Made by a program: the position numbers and the translations under genes. DNA of 64,000 nt from Eutreptiella sp. 'Long Island Sound 2002' (Eukaryota > Euglenozoa > Euglenophyceae > Eutreptiales > Eutreptiaceae), in NCBI GenBank assembly GCA_964036045.1, contig OZ038379.1, positions 185,714,495 through 185,778,494 of the forward strand, written 5' to 3'. Numbering within the stretch: the stretch's first letter is position 1; every line of letters starts with the position of its first letter. The notes beneath the pieces were generated by a model. That model saw nothing but the letters and a program-made list of their open reading frames with translations. It had not been told where the DNA came from and searched no databases. Shown piece after piece: positions 54,481 through 64,000 of this stretch.

Positions 54481-57400
54481 ATGCCCCTAGGGGCCCCTAG
54501 TATCACAAAGTATGGGTCTCTAGTACGGCCAGATGCCCAAATAGTTGCACTGCGCGCGCACTGCGCGCACACTGCGCTTAAGGCTCCCCCTAAGTAAATC
54601 CCGGAGTCGCGCCTCATTCCGTAACTACTCAGGGACCTACCTTCCTCCAGTGGCTGACGTGTGGCAGGATATGCCAATCATTGCTGTTCCACCGCAACCC
54701 CCCATACGTCCAATATGTGTTGCCGGAGCCACTTTGCTTTGGTGTCTGGGGTAATGCAATCGGTTTACCCTCAATCCTAACGAACATGGGGTATCGGTCT
54801 TCTAGAGACCCGGGTGGTTCCGTTTGAGGGGGGGTTTCTGCTGCCTTGTTCCGCGTGCGTCTTTCTTCCCCACAACTCCATCTTGCCACATAAATCTCCT
54901 GCGTGGTTTGGCATTGTTGGTCCAGTGGATCGTCTACGGACTCTACTAGTGGTGGTAGAATGCAGTGTTCTATGTTAGGTGTGGTCTTACTATCACCTAG
55001 CTTCACCGTCCACTGCCGGGCACTTGACATGGCACGCATCATTTCTGGCGAGTGGGCAAAGCTGACCGCTCGCTGTAGAAGGACAAGGGCGTAGCTTATA
55101 AACGGGGGTGGGTACCATTATATGTGCCTTGCAATGGCCTCCAACCTGCATGAGTGGTCACCATGCACCATGACCAACAAAAGTGTCAGTGACCCCGCGT
55201 TCTCCAGGTGCGAAAATGGCAAGGCTGGATCACGCACAAACACGATAGACGCGACAAAACAGGCAGCAGGAAGGCCCGAATGCACAATTCTCGTCAGGTG
55301 CAGCAGCAAAACATCGTGTCAAAACGCGGCACTAGCCGCCTTTCTGCACGAGGACAGAGGATGGGGTCAGCAACTCCAGCGTGCGCCCGCAGGTCATCCC
55401 TTTGGTGCAGCACCTGATGAGTGCAAATCAGCACTGTGCAGCCTGGTCAGGGCGTCCCTGTCCCCATTTTCCGTCGTGAGTAAGGACCAGACAATAGGGC
55501 AACAGCAGCAGCGTAAATGGGGTCAGGGACAGGGGCTGAAACAGAGAACATGTAACTGGTTACGACCTCTATTTACGTTGTATGGCCTGGTCCCCCTGTT
55601 GCCGGGGGGATACACACACACGTACCATCGGACTCTTCACTCCTGGCCATCCAGGATCTGCAGGCATTGCGTGTCATGCTCTCATACGCCAGTAATTCTA
55701 GCCGACCCCAGGTGTCCCGTCAGGCGCCAGCTGCTGTACTGCCCCCCCCTCCCAGTAGGCATGGTTGCGCAGCCATTGCAGGACTTTCTGTGCTGCTTCT
55801 TGACGAGAACAGGGCAGTGAGTAGGATAGATGGTACCCGGGGGGGTACACACATTTGATTGCAGCCTGGACATCGTGAGGGGATGTTGCGAACGTTCTGT
55901 GCAGGCCTTTGTGCATTGCTCTCATGGCCCCGCGCGCGCGTGCACACACACACACGCACACACACATGATGGACACGGCAAACAGGCAGTGGATCAAGAC
56001 AGCCTGAGTGTTTCACCACACAACATGAGCAGGCATAACTCTGTAGCATAGCAGCATAACATATAGCAGCTGTAGCATAGCATAACACACACGTAGATGA
56101 CGCAAAGGGACCAAACCCCAGCATGTGCAGGGAACGCGCTGGTCAGAAGAAGAATCTTGTCAGGCCGCTGACAGTCAAACAACTTTCTGCTGCAGCCGGG
56201 GGGAGAAGCACAAAGGGGGAAGGAAGAGTCCAAACACACACACACACACACACACCACTGTGCAAGTACCAACCGCTATGGCACACACACAGCCATTTCA
56301 CTGTTCCCTGCTTCCGTAGCTTGGACATGGTTGTCAGCCTCCAGAATCATTTTGGCATCCAGAACGGCACTTCACATCTCAACGCAGCAGAGCCGTGACA
56401 CGCATTGTCCATGCTGTCCAGCAAGGCACCGTCAGGTGCCGCCACAAATGGTTCATGCTGTCCAGAAACACGCCGTAAGGCGCAGCTTGGCCACAGAACG
56501 ACAATGATTGTCACCCTCCGGAATACCACTGGCATTCCAACAGTACAACAAGTATCACACGGCAGGGCCGTGACACAAGTTGTCCAGATTGTTCAGAAAG
56601 GCGCCATCCAACCCCATCACAAAGTGTTTATGAGTCCAGCAGGGCGCCATGAGGCACCAGCCAAGATTAGGTTTCAGGTCGCGGGTGGTGAATTGACCTT
56701 CAAGGATTTTGATACAGCGCTCAAAGTGCTAGACGGTACTTGAGATGTGCTAGAATCCGGTTGTATGATCTATGATTGTCCCATGGAGCATCTTGTGGTA
56801 GCGGACATGTCCGTTGAGGGGGGGGGGGGGGGGCTCCGGCTTGCACCATCATATGTGCCTTGCAATGTCCACGCCTGCATGGGTGGTCACCACCCACAGT
56901 GATGAACAACACTTTCAATGACCTTGCGTTCTCCAGGTCCGAAAATGGAGAGGCTCGATCACACACACACACACACACATGATGGACACGGCAAACAGGC
57001 AGTGGATCAAGACAGCCTGAGTGTTTCACCACACAACATGAGCAGGCATAACTCTGTAGCATAGCAGCATAACATATAGCAGCTGTAGCATAGCATAACA
57101 CACACGTAGATGACGCAAAGGGACCAAACCCCAGCATGTGCAGGGAACGCGCTGGTCAGAAGAAGAATCTTGTCAGGCCGCTGACAGTCAAACAACTTTC
57201 TGCTGCAGCCGGGGGGAGAAGCACAAAAGGGGAAGGAATAGTACAAACACACAAACACACACACACCACTGTGCAAGTACCAACCGCTATGGCACACACA
57301 CAGCCATTTCACTGTTCCCTGCTTCCGTAGCTTGGACATAAGGGAAGGCATAGCTTGGCCATAAATCGACGATGGTTGTCAGCCTCCAGAATCATTGTGG

Positions 57401-58137
57401 CATCCAGAACGGCACTTCACATCTCAACGCAGCAGAGCCGTGACACGCATTGTCCATGCTGTCCAGCAAGGCACCGTCAGGTGCTGCCACAAATGGTTCA
57501 TGCTGTCCAGAAACACGCCGTAAGGCGCAGCTTGGCCACAGAACGACAATGATTGTCACCCTCCGGAATACCACTGGCATTCCAACAGTACAACAAGTAT
57601 CACGCGGCAGGGCCGTGACACAAGTTGTCCAGATTGTTCAGAAAGGCGCCATCCAACCCCATCACAAAGTGTTTATGAGTCCAGCAGGGCGCCATGAGGC
57701 ACCAGCCAAGATTAGGTTTCAGGTCGCGGGTGGTGAATTAACCTTCAAGGATTTTGATCCGGCGCTCAAGTATCACGTGGCAGAGCCATGAAACATTGTC
57801 CAGATTGTGCAGCAAGGAGCCAAGGACATTGATACAGCGTGAATTAACTTTCAAGGTTATTGATACAGCGCTCCATGTCCCAAATGGTACTCCGGATGCA
57901 CTTCGAATCCGTTTCTATGACTGTCCCACGGAACATGTAGCAGAAATGTCATGTAATTGAGAAATCGTATCGATGACAGCATGCTCTCAGCCACTGTCAG
58001 CCCAAGGCCATGCAGCAAAACAGTACTGGGGGCTTAACCTGTTCCTCTGTTGGTTTTTTGGTACGCACCGCTCTTGAGACTAATCATGGGATTGGGCGGC
58101 CATGAGCATGTTCGTAAAATCTACCCCCCCGCCCTGT

Positions 58138-58464
58138 AAAAGCTATGCAAAAGTCCCAAATTAATACGGTCCCTACACCTACTGTACCTTGGACAAGGCC
58201 GTAGACGCCCAGGTTCAAAAAGAGAGGATTGCATGGTGAGCTGGTGCAAGAAAGGAGAATATAATGCACAAATATCCCCAAAATCAGAGCTATGTTGGTT
58301 CAAGTGGGCAAACACTCACAACAAATGTATCCATGGCCCTATGTAACTGGCAAATTGGTCACTGAACCCATGTCTTAATTGGCCGCACTACATTTGTACC
58401 AAATCAAATTACGTACCAAATTAATACAGTCCCGACACCCGCTGTAGCTTGGACAAGGGCGTAG
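58138..58464. mobile_element. element E, copy 5
   Basis: As the other copies, with ATTAATACGGTCCC at the left repeat and AATTAATACAGTCCC at the right. Confidence 0.4.
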
Positions 58465-58812
58465 GGCCTTTTAGGACCGTACGATGGCTTGAGGTCCTTC
58501 CGGGGCTCCCTGATGCTTTTCTCGGGTTTCATGTGCAAGCTGCCCCGAGCGCGAGCCGGGGAATTCGATTCCGATGCGTCGAATCCGAGCCTGCCAAATT
58601 CCAAACACCACGGCACATGGCAATGGTGCAGGCGACAAACAAAATGTTGAGGAGGAAGCTGTAAAAACCTGTTCCATGTGTTGCGGCCTGAAGGTCACCT
58701 GCCAGACCGCAGCTGCACAACGATAAAGCATTGAAGTGCGGACGGCTTTTGTGTTATGGCAATCAAGTGTATCGGCTCAAATTCTGAGAGTCCACAGGGC
58801 CCTGGTCTTGCC

Positions 58813-58985
58813 CGGTGCGGGGCGGGGGGGGGGCAGGGCGGGGCGGGGCGGGGCGGGGCGAGGCGTGGCGGGGCAGTGTTGGGGCGGGGCGGGGCAGTGT
58901 TGGGGCGGGGCGGGGCAGTGTTGGGGCGGGGCAGTGTTGGGGCGGGGCAGTGTTGGGGCGGGGCAGTGTGGGGCGGGGCGGGATA
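58813..58985. repeat. GGGGCAGTGTTGGGGC minisatellite
   Basis: GGCGGGGC words pass into about six units of GGGGCAGTGTTGGGGCG (17-27 bp). Clustered G4-G5 runs on the + strand give G-quadruplex potential. Confidence 0.93.
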
Positions 58986-60377
58986 ACGGTCAGTGACTGC
59001 AACGTCCTACGCATCATGCGAGGGGACCATCCCCATGCAGGGCACTGGCATGCTGAAGCTGCGGTACAGCATTGCAGTCCGCACAGGGCGAAGAAAGGGC
59101 CGCGGGCTGAGCGGAGTGGAGCCATTTTGCAGGGGAACAAAAACTCGTGGCTTTGACCCCTGCGATGGGGACTTGGCATGCGCCCTAACGCAGGGGAACA
59201 AGGAAGGAAACCGGGTCATGAAGGCACGCACTGGCAGTGGGGCCCACGTTGGGAGGAGTGTGGTGTGGCCTGGCGTTGGAGAGGCTGGGGTGCGGCCCAC
59301 AGCGCTCTCACATGAGGCACCGCAAGGGGCAACCGCAAAGCGCTGTCGGAAAGCTGAACGTGCCCAACAATGCGAAGCCTTCGTCCGGAAGATGGAATAG
59401 CGGATCAGGAACACCGGCGACAAGGGCCATCCAATGACAAGCACTACAAAAAAAAAAAAAAGACTCGCCTCATCGCCGGAAGCGAGACGAGTGTCTTCAG
59501 GAGACATGATGTCGAACGCTGGAACGGAGGGCAGGATGGCGTGGCATGGAGGAGGAGAGTGAGGGGGGGGTGTGGGGCAGGCACCAATGCACCAGAAGTT
59601 GTGCGTGCGACAGGGGGTGTCGACGACAGACATGCCCCAGAGGTGTGTGGGCGATCGGACGTGAGGCCATGTGGACGTGAGGTCTGAGGATCTCTTGCAG
59701 ATGAATGCCCGGAGAACAGTGACTACCCGACGGCACGATTGGGGGTGTGACCAGCACAAGACGGCCCCCACTGCCGTAGACATTGTGTTCGGGCATTGGG
59801 GGAAGTGCGAAGTGCTATTAGGAAGCCGAATCCGCTGCGACAGACGCAGAACATTGTATGGAATGAGGAGGGTCGACATCATCGGCATGGGCGGTGACGC
59901 AGAAGTGCAGCGCCGGTCCGGAAGGGACGACAGCAAACTGCCATGCGGACTGGGTCATTCTTCCTTTTTGTTTAGTTTCAGAATTCAGACCTTGCAGAGT
60001 GCCAAAAGGGAGAACCCCAAGGCTGCGCTGTCGGGTATATTGGGGGGCAAGAACAGAATCAGATGGTATCCCGGGGGCATGCCAGTCCCTCACAGAGAGG
60101 GGGGTACACTGTCTTCTTTGGTTCATCCCACAGCGGATGCTGCCGGGAATTCAGCGGGACTGGCGGGGGTCGCATACAAAGGACCGGGCCCGGCTGCCCC
60201 CCCCCCCCCCCCCGGCGCGCAGGCTGCAGGGGAGCGTACACAGTGGCAGAGGGCGTGTGACCTGGAGGCAGGGGGCAGCCGAGGGTTGTGGAGGGTTGTG
60301 CAGCGGTCTTGTGGCGTGAGGTCCCTCAAGTACCCCCAACAGCCACTTCTCGTGGAAGTGCGCCTCAGGAGACCTTC

Positions 60378-61784
60378 TCAAGTCTGCAAGGAGGCGTCGG
60401 ATGCCGAGTCCTCGTCGTCAAAGCTTCTGAACTGCCTCCGCAGACGCTGGGCAAGCCGCTGCGCAAGGAGGCGCCTCCCAGTCTCCGCTACGACCTGCCT
60501 CTCCACCTCCCGCAAGTCGACGGGCATTTGGTGGTCGGTAAACCATTGCTCCGTATGCCACTCCGATGAGGGAGTGGTGGGCGTGAGTGGCAGTGAAGCA
60601 GAAGACGCATATGGCGATGGAGGAGTGCGGGCGCCAGCATCCACGGGAATGTGGTGTGGTGGGTCCTCACTGGAAAGCGGTTGCCACAGCCTTCTCCAAC
60701 CATCAATTGTGTACCGTCTGGACGAAGGCGTCGTGGCAGTGGACGGTGACGTTGTGCACTGGGTGTAGGGCGATCGAAGGGTCGGAGGTACGCAGTGCGC
60801 GGGGGCAGAAGTATGGACGCCGTCCTCGTATGGAGAGGGGGCAGTTGTGGACAAGGGTGAGCTGGGAGCTGTGCAGGACAGCGGAGTGATCCGTGCCCCA
60901 GACCACGAAGGAGTTGGGGGCGTGCCGGACAGTGGAGGCACCGCTGTGTCAGGCACTGCAGTGGGGACGGGCACTGCGTCGGTCCCCGATTCACTGGCAG
61001 GGCCCTCCTTGTCCAATACCTTGAACCTTTTGCCGGTCTGGAACACCTCCATCACCTCGTCGCCAAGCACGAAATTCCCCAACGCCAGCGCTTGCGACGC
61101 CATGTCCGCAGTCTTGAAGCACACGAACGCGCGGCGCGACGCCAACTGAGCGTGCGCGACACGCTGCCACTGGATGCTGAGGATGCCATCAGCACCAAAG
61201 GCTGCGTATTGCTTTCGCAGAACAGCGTCTGTCAGATTCTCAGAGCCTCGGATGCACACCTCCTTCTCACCTTGATATCCCGAGGGCTTCACGCAGCACT
61301 TCACACCCCTGATCTCCGGAGGTCCCATTTCCAGGGCTTTCATCGCGGCTTCCGGACTTTCAAAATTGGCGAACGCGACCCCCACGGTGCTCGAGTAGTC
61401 GGGTGTCATCTTAAACTTGAGTCGCATGAGCCCCGCATTTGCGTAGTACATGCGCACGTCTTCCTCGACAGCCGACGGAGGCAAACCCCAAAGGTATAAC
61501 TCGCTACCTTTGTCTGAGCTGCTGCCTCCCATGGGGCTTTCAACCTCCACCTGCCGACCCATAATTGTGGGGCCAGGCAGGAGTGCAGCCTCTTCCACCG
61601 ACGCTTCACTATCGAAGACCAGGATTCCCGAACCGATGAACATCCCGGAGCCGTTGTGGAACCACTTGACACACTCCACTGTGTTCCTCCCCATCAGGCC
61701 CCGGTAATGAGTCATCACATCCTCAGTGGAGATGCAGGTCGGACAGTTTAACAAGAGAAGCTTCAAGGTCCTTCGGCGGTGAAG
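60378..61784 (-). pseudogene. three-RRM RNA-binding protein, copy 3 (start codon lost)
   Basis: The coding frame is otherwise intact to TGA, with a 12-bp in-frame duplication near the C-terminus (AQRLAQRLRRQ) and SLQT for SSQT. At the position of the ATG in copies 1 and 2 this copy has ATT (AACATTCCTCCC). The next in-frame Met is inside RRM1. It may therefore be silent, start at a non-AUG codon or make a shortened protein. All three RRM cores are otherwise conserved. Confidence 0.65.
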
Positions 61785-62453
61785 GAGGTGAGCTTCACTT
61801 GGGAATTGGCTTTTGGGAGGAATGTTTGCAGTTCAAAAAGACAGCAAATCTGCGAAAAAAAATAGACACTCAGAAAGTGAGAACTGCTGAAACAAAAGTG
61901 AAACTGACACAGGAGCAACATATGGCACGGGTAAGTGACTAGCTTAGGTTTTGGGTTGCCTGTTGGGTGCTGTTCATATTTGTCCAAGTTCTCCTGAGCA
62001 CACTCAGTAACACTTTGAGTGTCTGGAACTAAAAGAAAAACAAAGAGGCTAGAGCCAAACCGACCCCCCCGCCCCACCCTCGCTAGAAAATAGAGTTTGA
62101 TACAAGCATCAAAGTGAATTTTGGAATTCTTCCTCTAGGATCTTCCTTTGGGAACTTTTGCCTCTTGGATGCATAACATTAGTGAATGTTTGTGCTGATT
62201 CACATGGCACATGCCAGAAAAGGCTTTGCAAAGACGGCTATGGGGAACCCTTGTGGCGGATACTACTTTTCAGCCAAATTGTCCCCAAACCAAATTGACC
62301 CCTTTCCAACCATGCCCCCAAACCAGTTGTGCCTGTTGTTCCCTACCTTGTCTCAGGCCAAAGGAACATGCAACATGGACAACATATGAAGCATTTTGTG
62401 CATCAATGGTGCAAAAGAGAGAGAGTGCATTTGTTCATGGAGCATACAGGGGA

Positions 62454-62677
62454 GGGGGGGATTTCGCACCAAGTCAAATTCGTGCTGGTAAATTTCGCTG
62501 TGGGAAATTTCGTGGAGCCCCCTGGAGCCAAAGTCTGACCCCCCGCCAGAGTCCACAGTGTGTACTGCTAGTGTGCGAGAAATTCACGGAGGACCCTGAA
62601 TTTTGCGTGGGAATTTCGCAGTCAATTTGAAACGCAAAATTTGCCACACAACATCAAAGTGCCACGAAATTCCCCCC
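62454..62677. mobile_element. short terminal-inverted-repeat element, unit 3
   Basis: Copy of 43,135-43,357 with a few substitutions (AATTCGTGCTGG). Confidence 0.45.
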
Positions 62678-63872
62678 TGTAGGCCTTGGGCTTGAAGGCT
62701 GGAATCTTTATCCCTGTGTCCCAGTGGGAGCACACGGTAAAGAGCCTTCGGCGCCGACATCAATGGTGCTACAATGTGGTCCAAAGCAGGGGGCCTCAAA
62801 GTAGCTGCAAAACCTCAAAACAGCGTAACACTATGTATCTGCTCTTCTTGCAACATCCAGCTGTACGGTGTTGTGCGGGGGCCATATGGGGGGTTGGCAT
62901 GTTTCAGACACAACTACTTTGGGAGGCCCCGGTGGTAGTTATTTTTTCAGTTTTCTCTCAATCCCCTCAATGATATCATGTTGGTTGGTATTGTGGGCAA
63001 AGCTGCCCGCTCGCTGTAGAAGTGGGTGTCCCCAGCTTTCAGTCCCGGGAGTCCGTCTTGCCTACCCACTTGTACAGTGATGTCTCACCTAAGCGTAGGA
63101 TGTGCTACAATCTATCTTCATCGCCCACGAATTATCGGCTTGGGGTGGTGGTGGGGTGGGGCTGGGGCCGGGGGGAGTGATTGTCCCATGCGTTGTGGTG
63201 GCCTATTTGGGGTCAAATGTTGCAGAAATCCATGATTGGTGCTGGATTGTAATTGTGACATACGCCGTTGCCCATGCTCATGGGCGTGCATTGCATTAAT
63301 TCCTCCCCGGCCTCGTAGATGTAAGTAAATCCCGGAGTCGCGCCTCATTCCGTAACTACTCAGGGACCGACCTTCCTCCAGTGGCTGACGTGTGGCAGGA
63401 TATGCCAATCATTGCTGTTCCACCGCAACCCCCCATACGTCCAATATGTGTTGCCGGAGCCACTTTGCTTTGGTGTCTGGGGTAATGCAATCGGTTTACC
63501 CTCAATCCTAACGAACATGGGGTATCGGTCTTCTAGAGACCCGGGTGGTTCCGTTTAAGGGGGGGGGGTTTCTGCTGCCTTGTTCCACGTGCGTCTTTCT
63601 TCCCCACAACTCCATCTTGCCACATAAATCTCCTGCGTGGTTTGGCATTGTTGGTCCAGTGGATCGTCTACGGACTCTACTAGTGGTGGTAGAATGCAGT
63701 GTTCTATGTTAGGTGTGGTCTTACTATCACCTAGCTTCACCGTCCACTGCCGGACACTTGACATGGCACGCATCAGTTCTGGCGAGTGGGCAAAGCTGAC
63801 CGCTCGCTGTAGAAGGACAAGGGCGTAGCTTATAAAGGGGGGGGGGGGGGTACCATCATATGTGGCTTGCAA

Positions 63873-64000
63873 TGGCCTCCAACCTGCATGAGTGGTCACC
63901 ACCCACCATGACCAACAAAAGTGTCAGTGACCCCGCGTTCTCCTCTGATGGAGAAGGCCCCCCAAATAGACCATGATGGACTGCGCAACTTCCCTGCAAA
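63873..64000. repeat. start of unit 4, then divergence
   Basis: CTCCAACCTGCATGAGTG to CCGCGTTCTCC matches the P block. After about 63,942 the sequence (TCTGATGGAGAAGGCC) no longer matches AGGTGCGAAAATGG, so the array may end here. Confidence 0.6.

Larger units (their letters stand above)
53563..54592 (-). mobile_element. non-autonomous DNA transposon, copy 2 (3-bp TSD)
   Basis: Unit 1 reads GATGTAAGTAAAT without interruption (43,998). Here TAA flanks a 1,030-bp insert beginning GGGGCAATC and ending GGCTCCCCC. It shares the left 230 bp and the right 110 bp with 33,085-33,741. It carries the NALFMAF exon, a zinc-finger exon and two 170-bp satellite units (54,150-54,480). Confidence 0.65.
44456..55135. 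repeat. 10-kb tandem unit 2
   Basis: Same block order as unit 1. It has a second P/Q part (45.9-46.5 kb), an insertion at 46,513-46,950, segment V (48,310-48,680) before the RRM gene, a SINE-like insertion (50,487-51,125) and a transposon insertion (53,563-54,592). Confidence 0.85.
55136..63872. repeat. 10-kb tandem unit 3
   Basis: Same order with P, Q, P, Q, R, E, S, T, segment V, RRM gene and U. It lacks about 1.06 kb of U (equivalent to about 41,440-42,525), joined at 61,880, and has an expanded G-rich minisatellite in S. Confidence 0.85.

Overview
The window comes from a nuclear genome of a microbial eukaryote, most likely an alga or another protist; I cannot name it more closely. The evidence is a multi-exon gene with GT-AG introns, a tandem RNA-binding-protein gene family, non-LTR retrotransposon remnants, tRNA-derived sequences, fold-back (MITE-like) elements and very many micro-, mini- and satellite repeats. 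There is no operon structure, no bacterial gene and no CRISPR array. Most of the window is repetitive and gene-poor. Poly-G runs of 9-18 bases, mostly on the + strand, recur throughout.

Layout. 1-3.9 kb: microsatellites, a fold-back element (410-748), a large inverted repeat around a CA/TA core (1.47-2.35 kb) and decayed ORFs. 4-9.1 kb: a 48-bp minisatellite, a 1,178-bp tandem duplication holding an exon-like ORF, (CCACA)n arrays, and a non-LTR retrotransposon 3' end lying between two long direct repeats. 9-13.6 kb: a tRNA-like sequence, G runs, (TA)n, a 170-bp satellite joined to an 85-bp satellite, and the first copy of a small element with terminal direct repeats. 13.9-21 kb: a four-exon gene on the minus strand for an NADPH-oxidase/ferric-reductase-type flavocytochrome. 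An EF-hand module lies inside its NADPH-binding domain, its introns are packed with dispersed repeats, and one in-frame TAG is present. 21-30 kb: minisatellites, one intronless 596-codon gene of unknown function, and a zinc-finger-like exon. 30-34.6 kb: three 85-bp satellite arrays interrupted by a segment resembling part of the 10-kb units and by a small DNA transposon. 34.9-63.9 kb: three tandem units of about 9-11 kb, each with a three-RRM protein gene, plus the start of a fourth unit that diverges after about 70 bp.

Main points. The supported host genes are the flavocytochrome, the three RRM copies and, less surely, the 24.6-26.4 kb gene. The most interesting architecture is the EF-hand insertion of about 410 residues between the two conserved C-terminal motifs of the flavocytochrome. 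The most interesting non-coding pattern is a transposon family with 3-bp target duplications that carries a 170-bp repeat. That repeat is related in sequence to, and exactly twice as long as, an 85-bp satellite made of two short hairpins. One satellite hairpin shows a paired compensatory change. No database search or folding run was possible; all family names rest on motifs read by eye.
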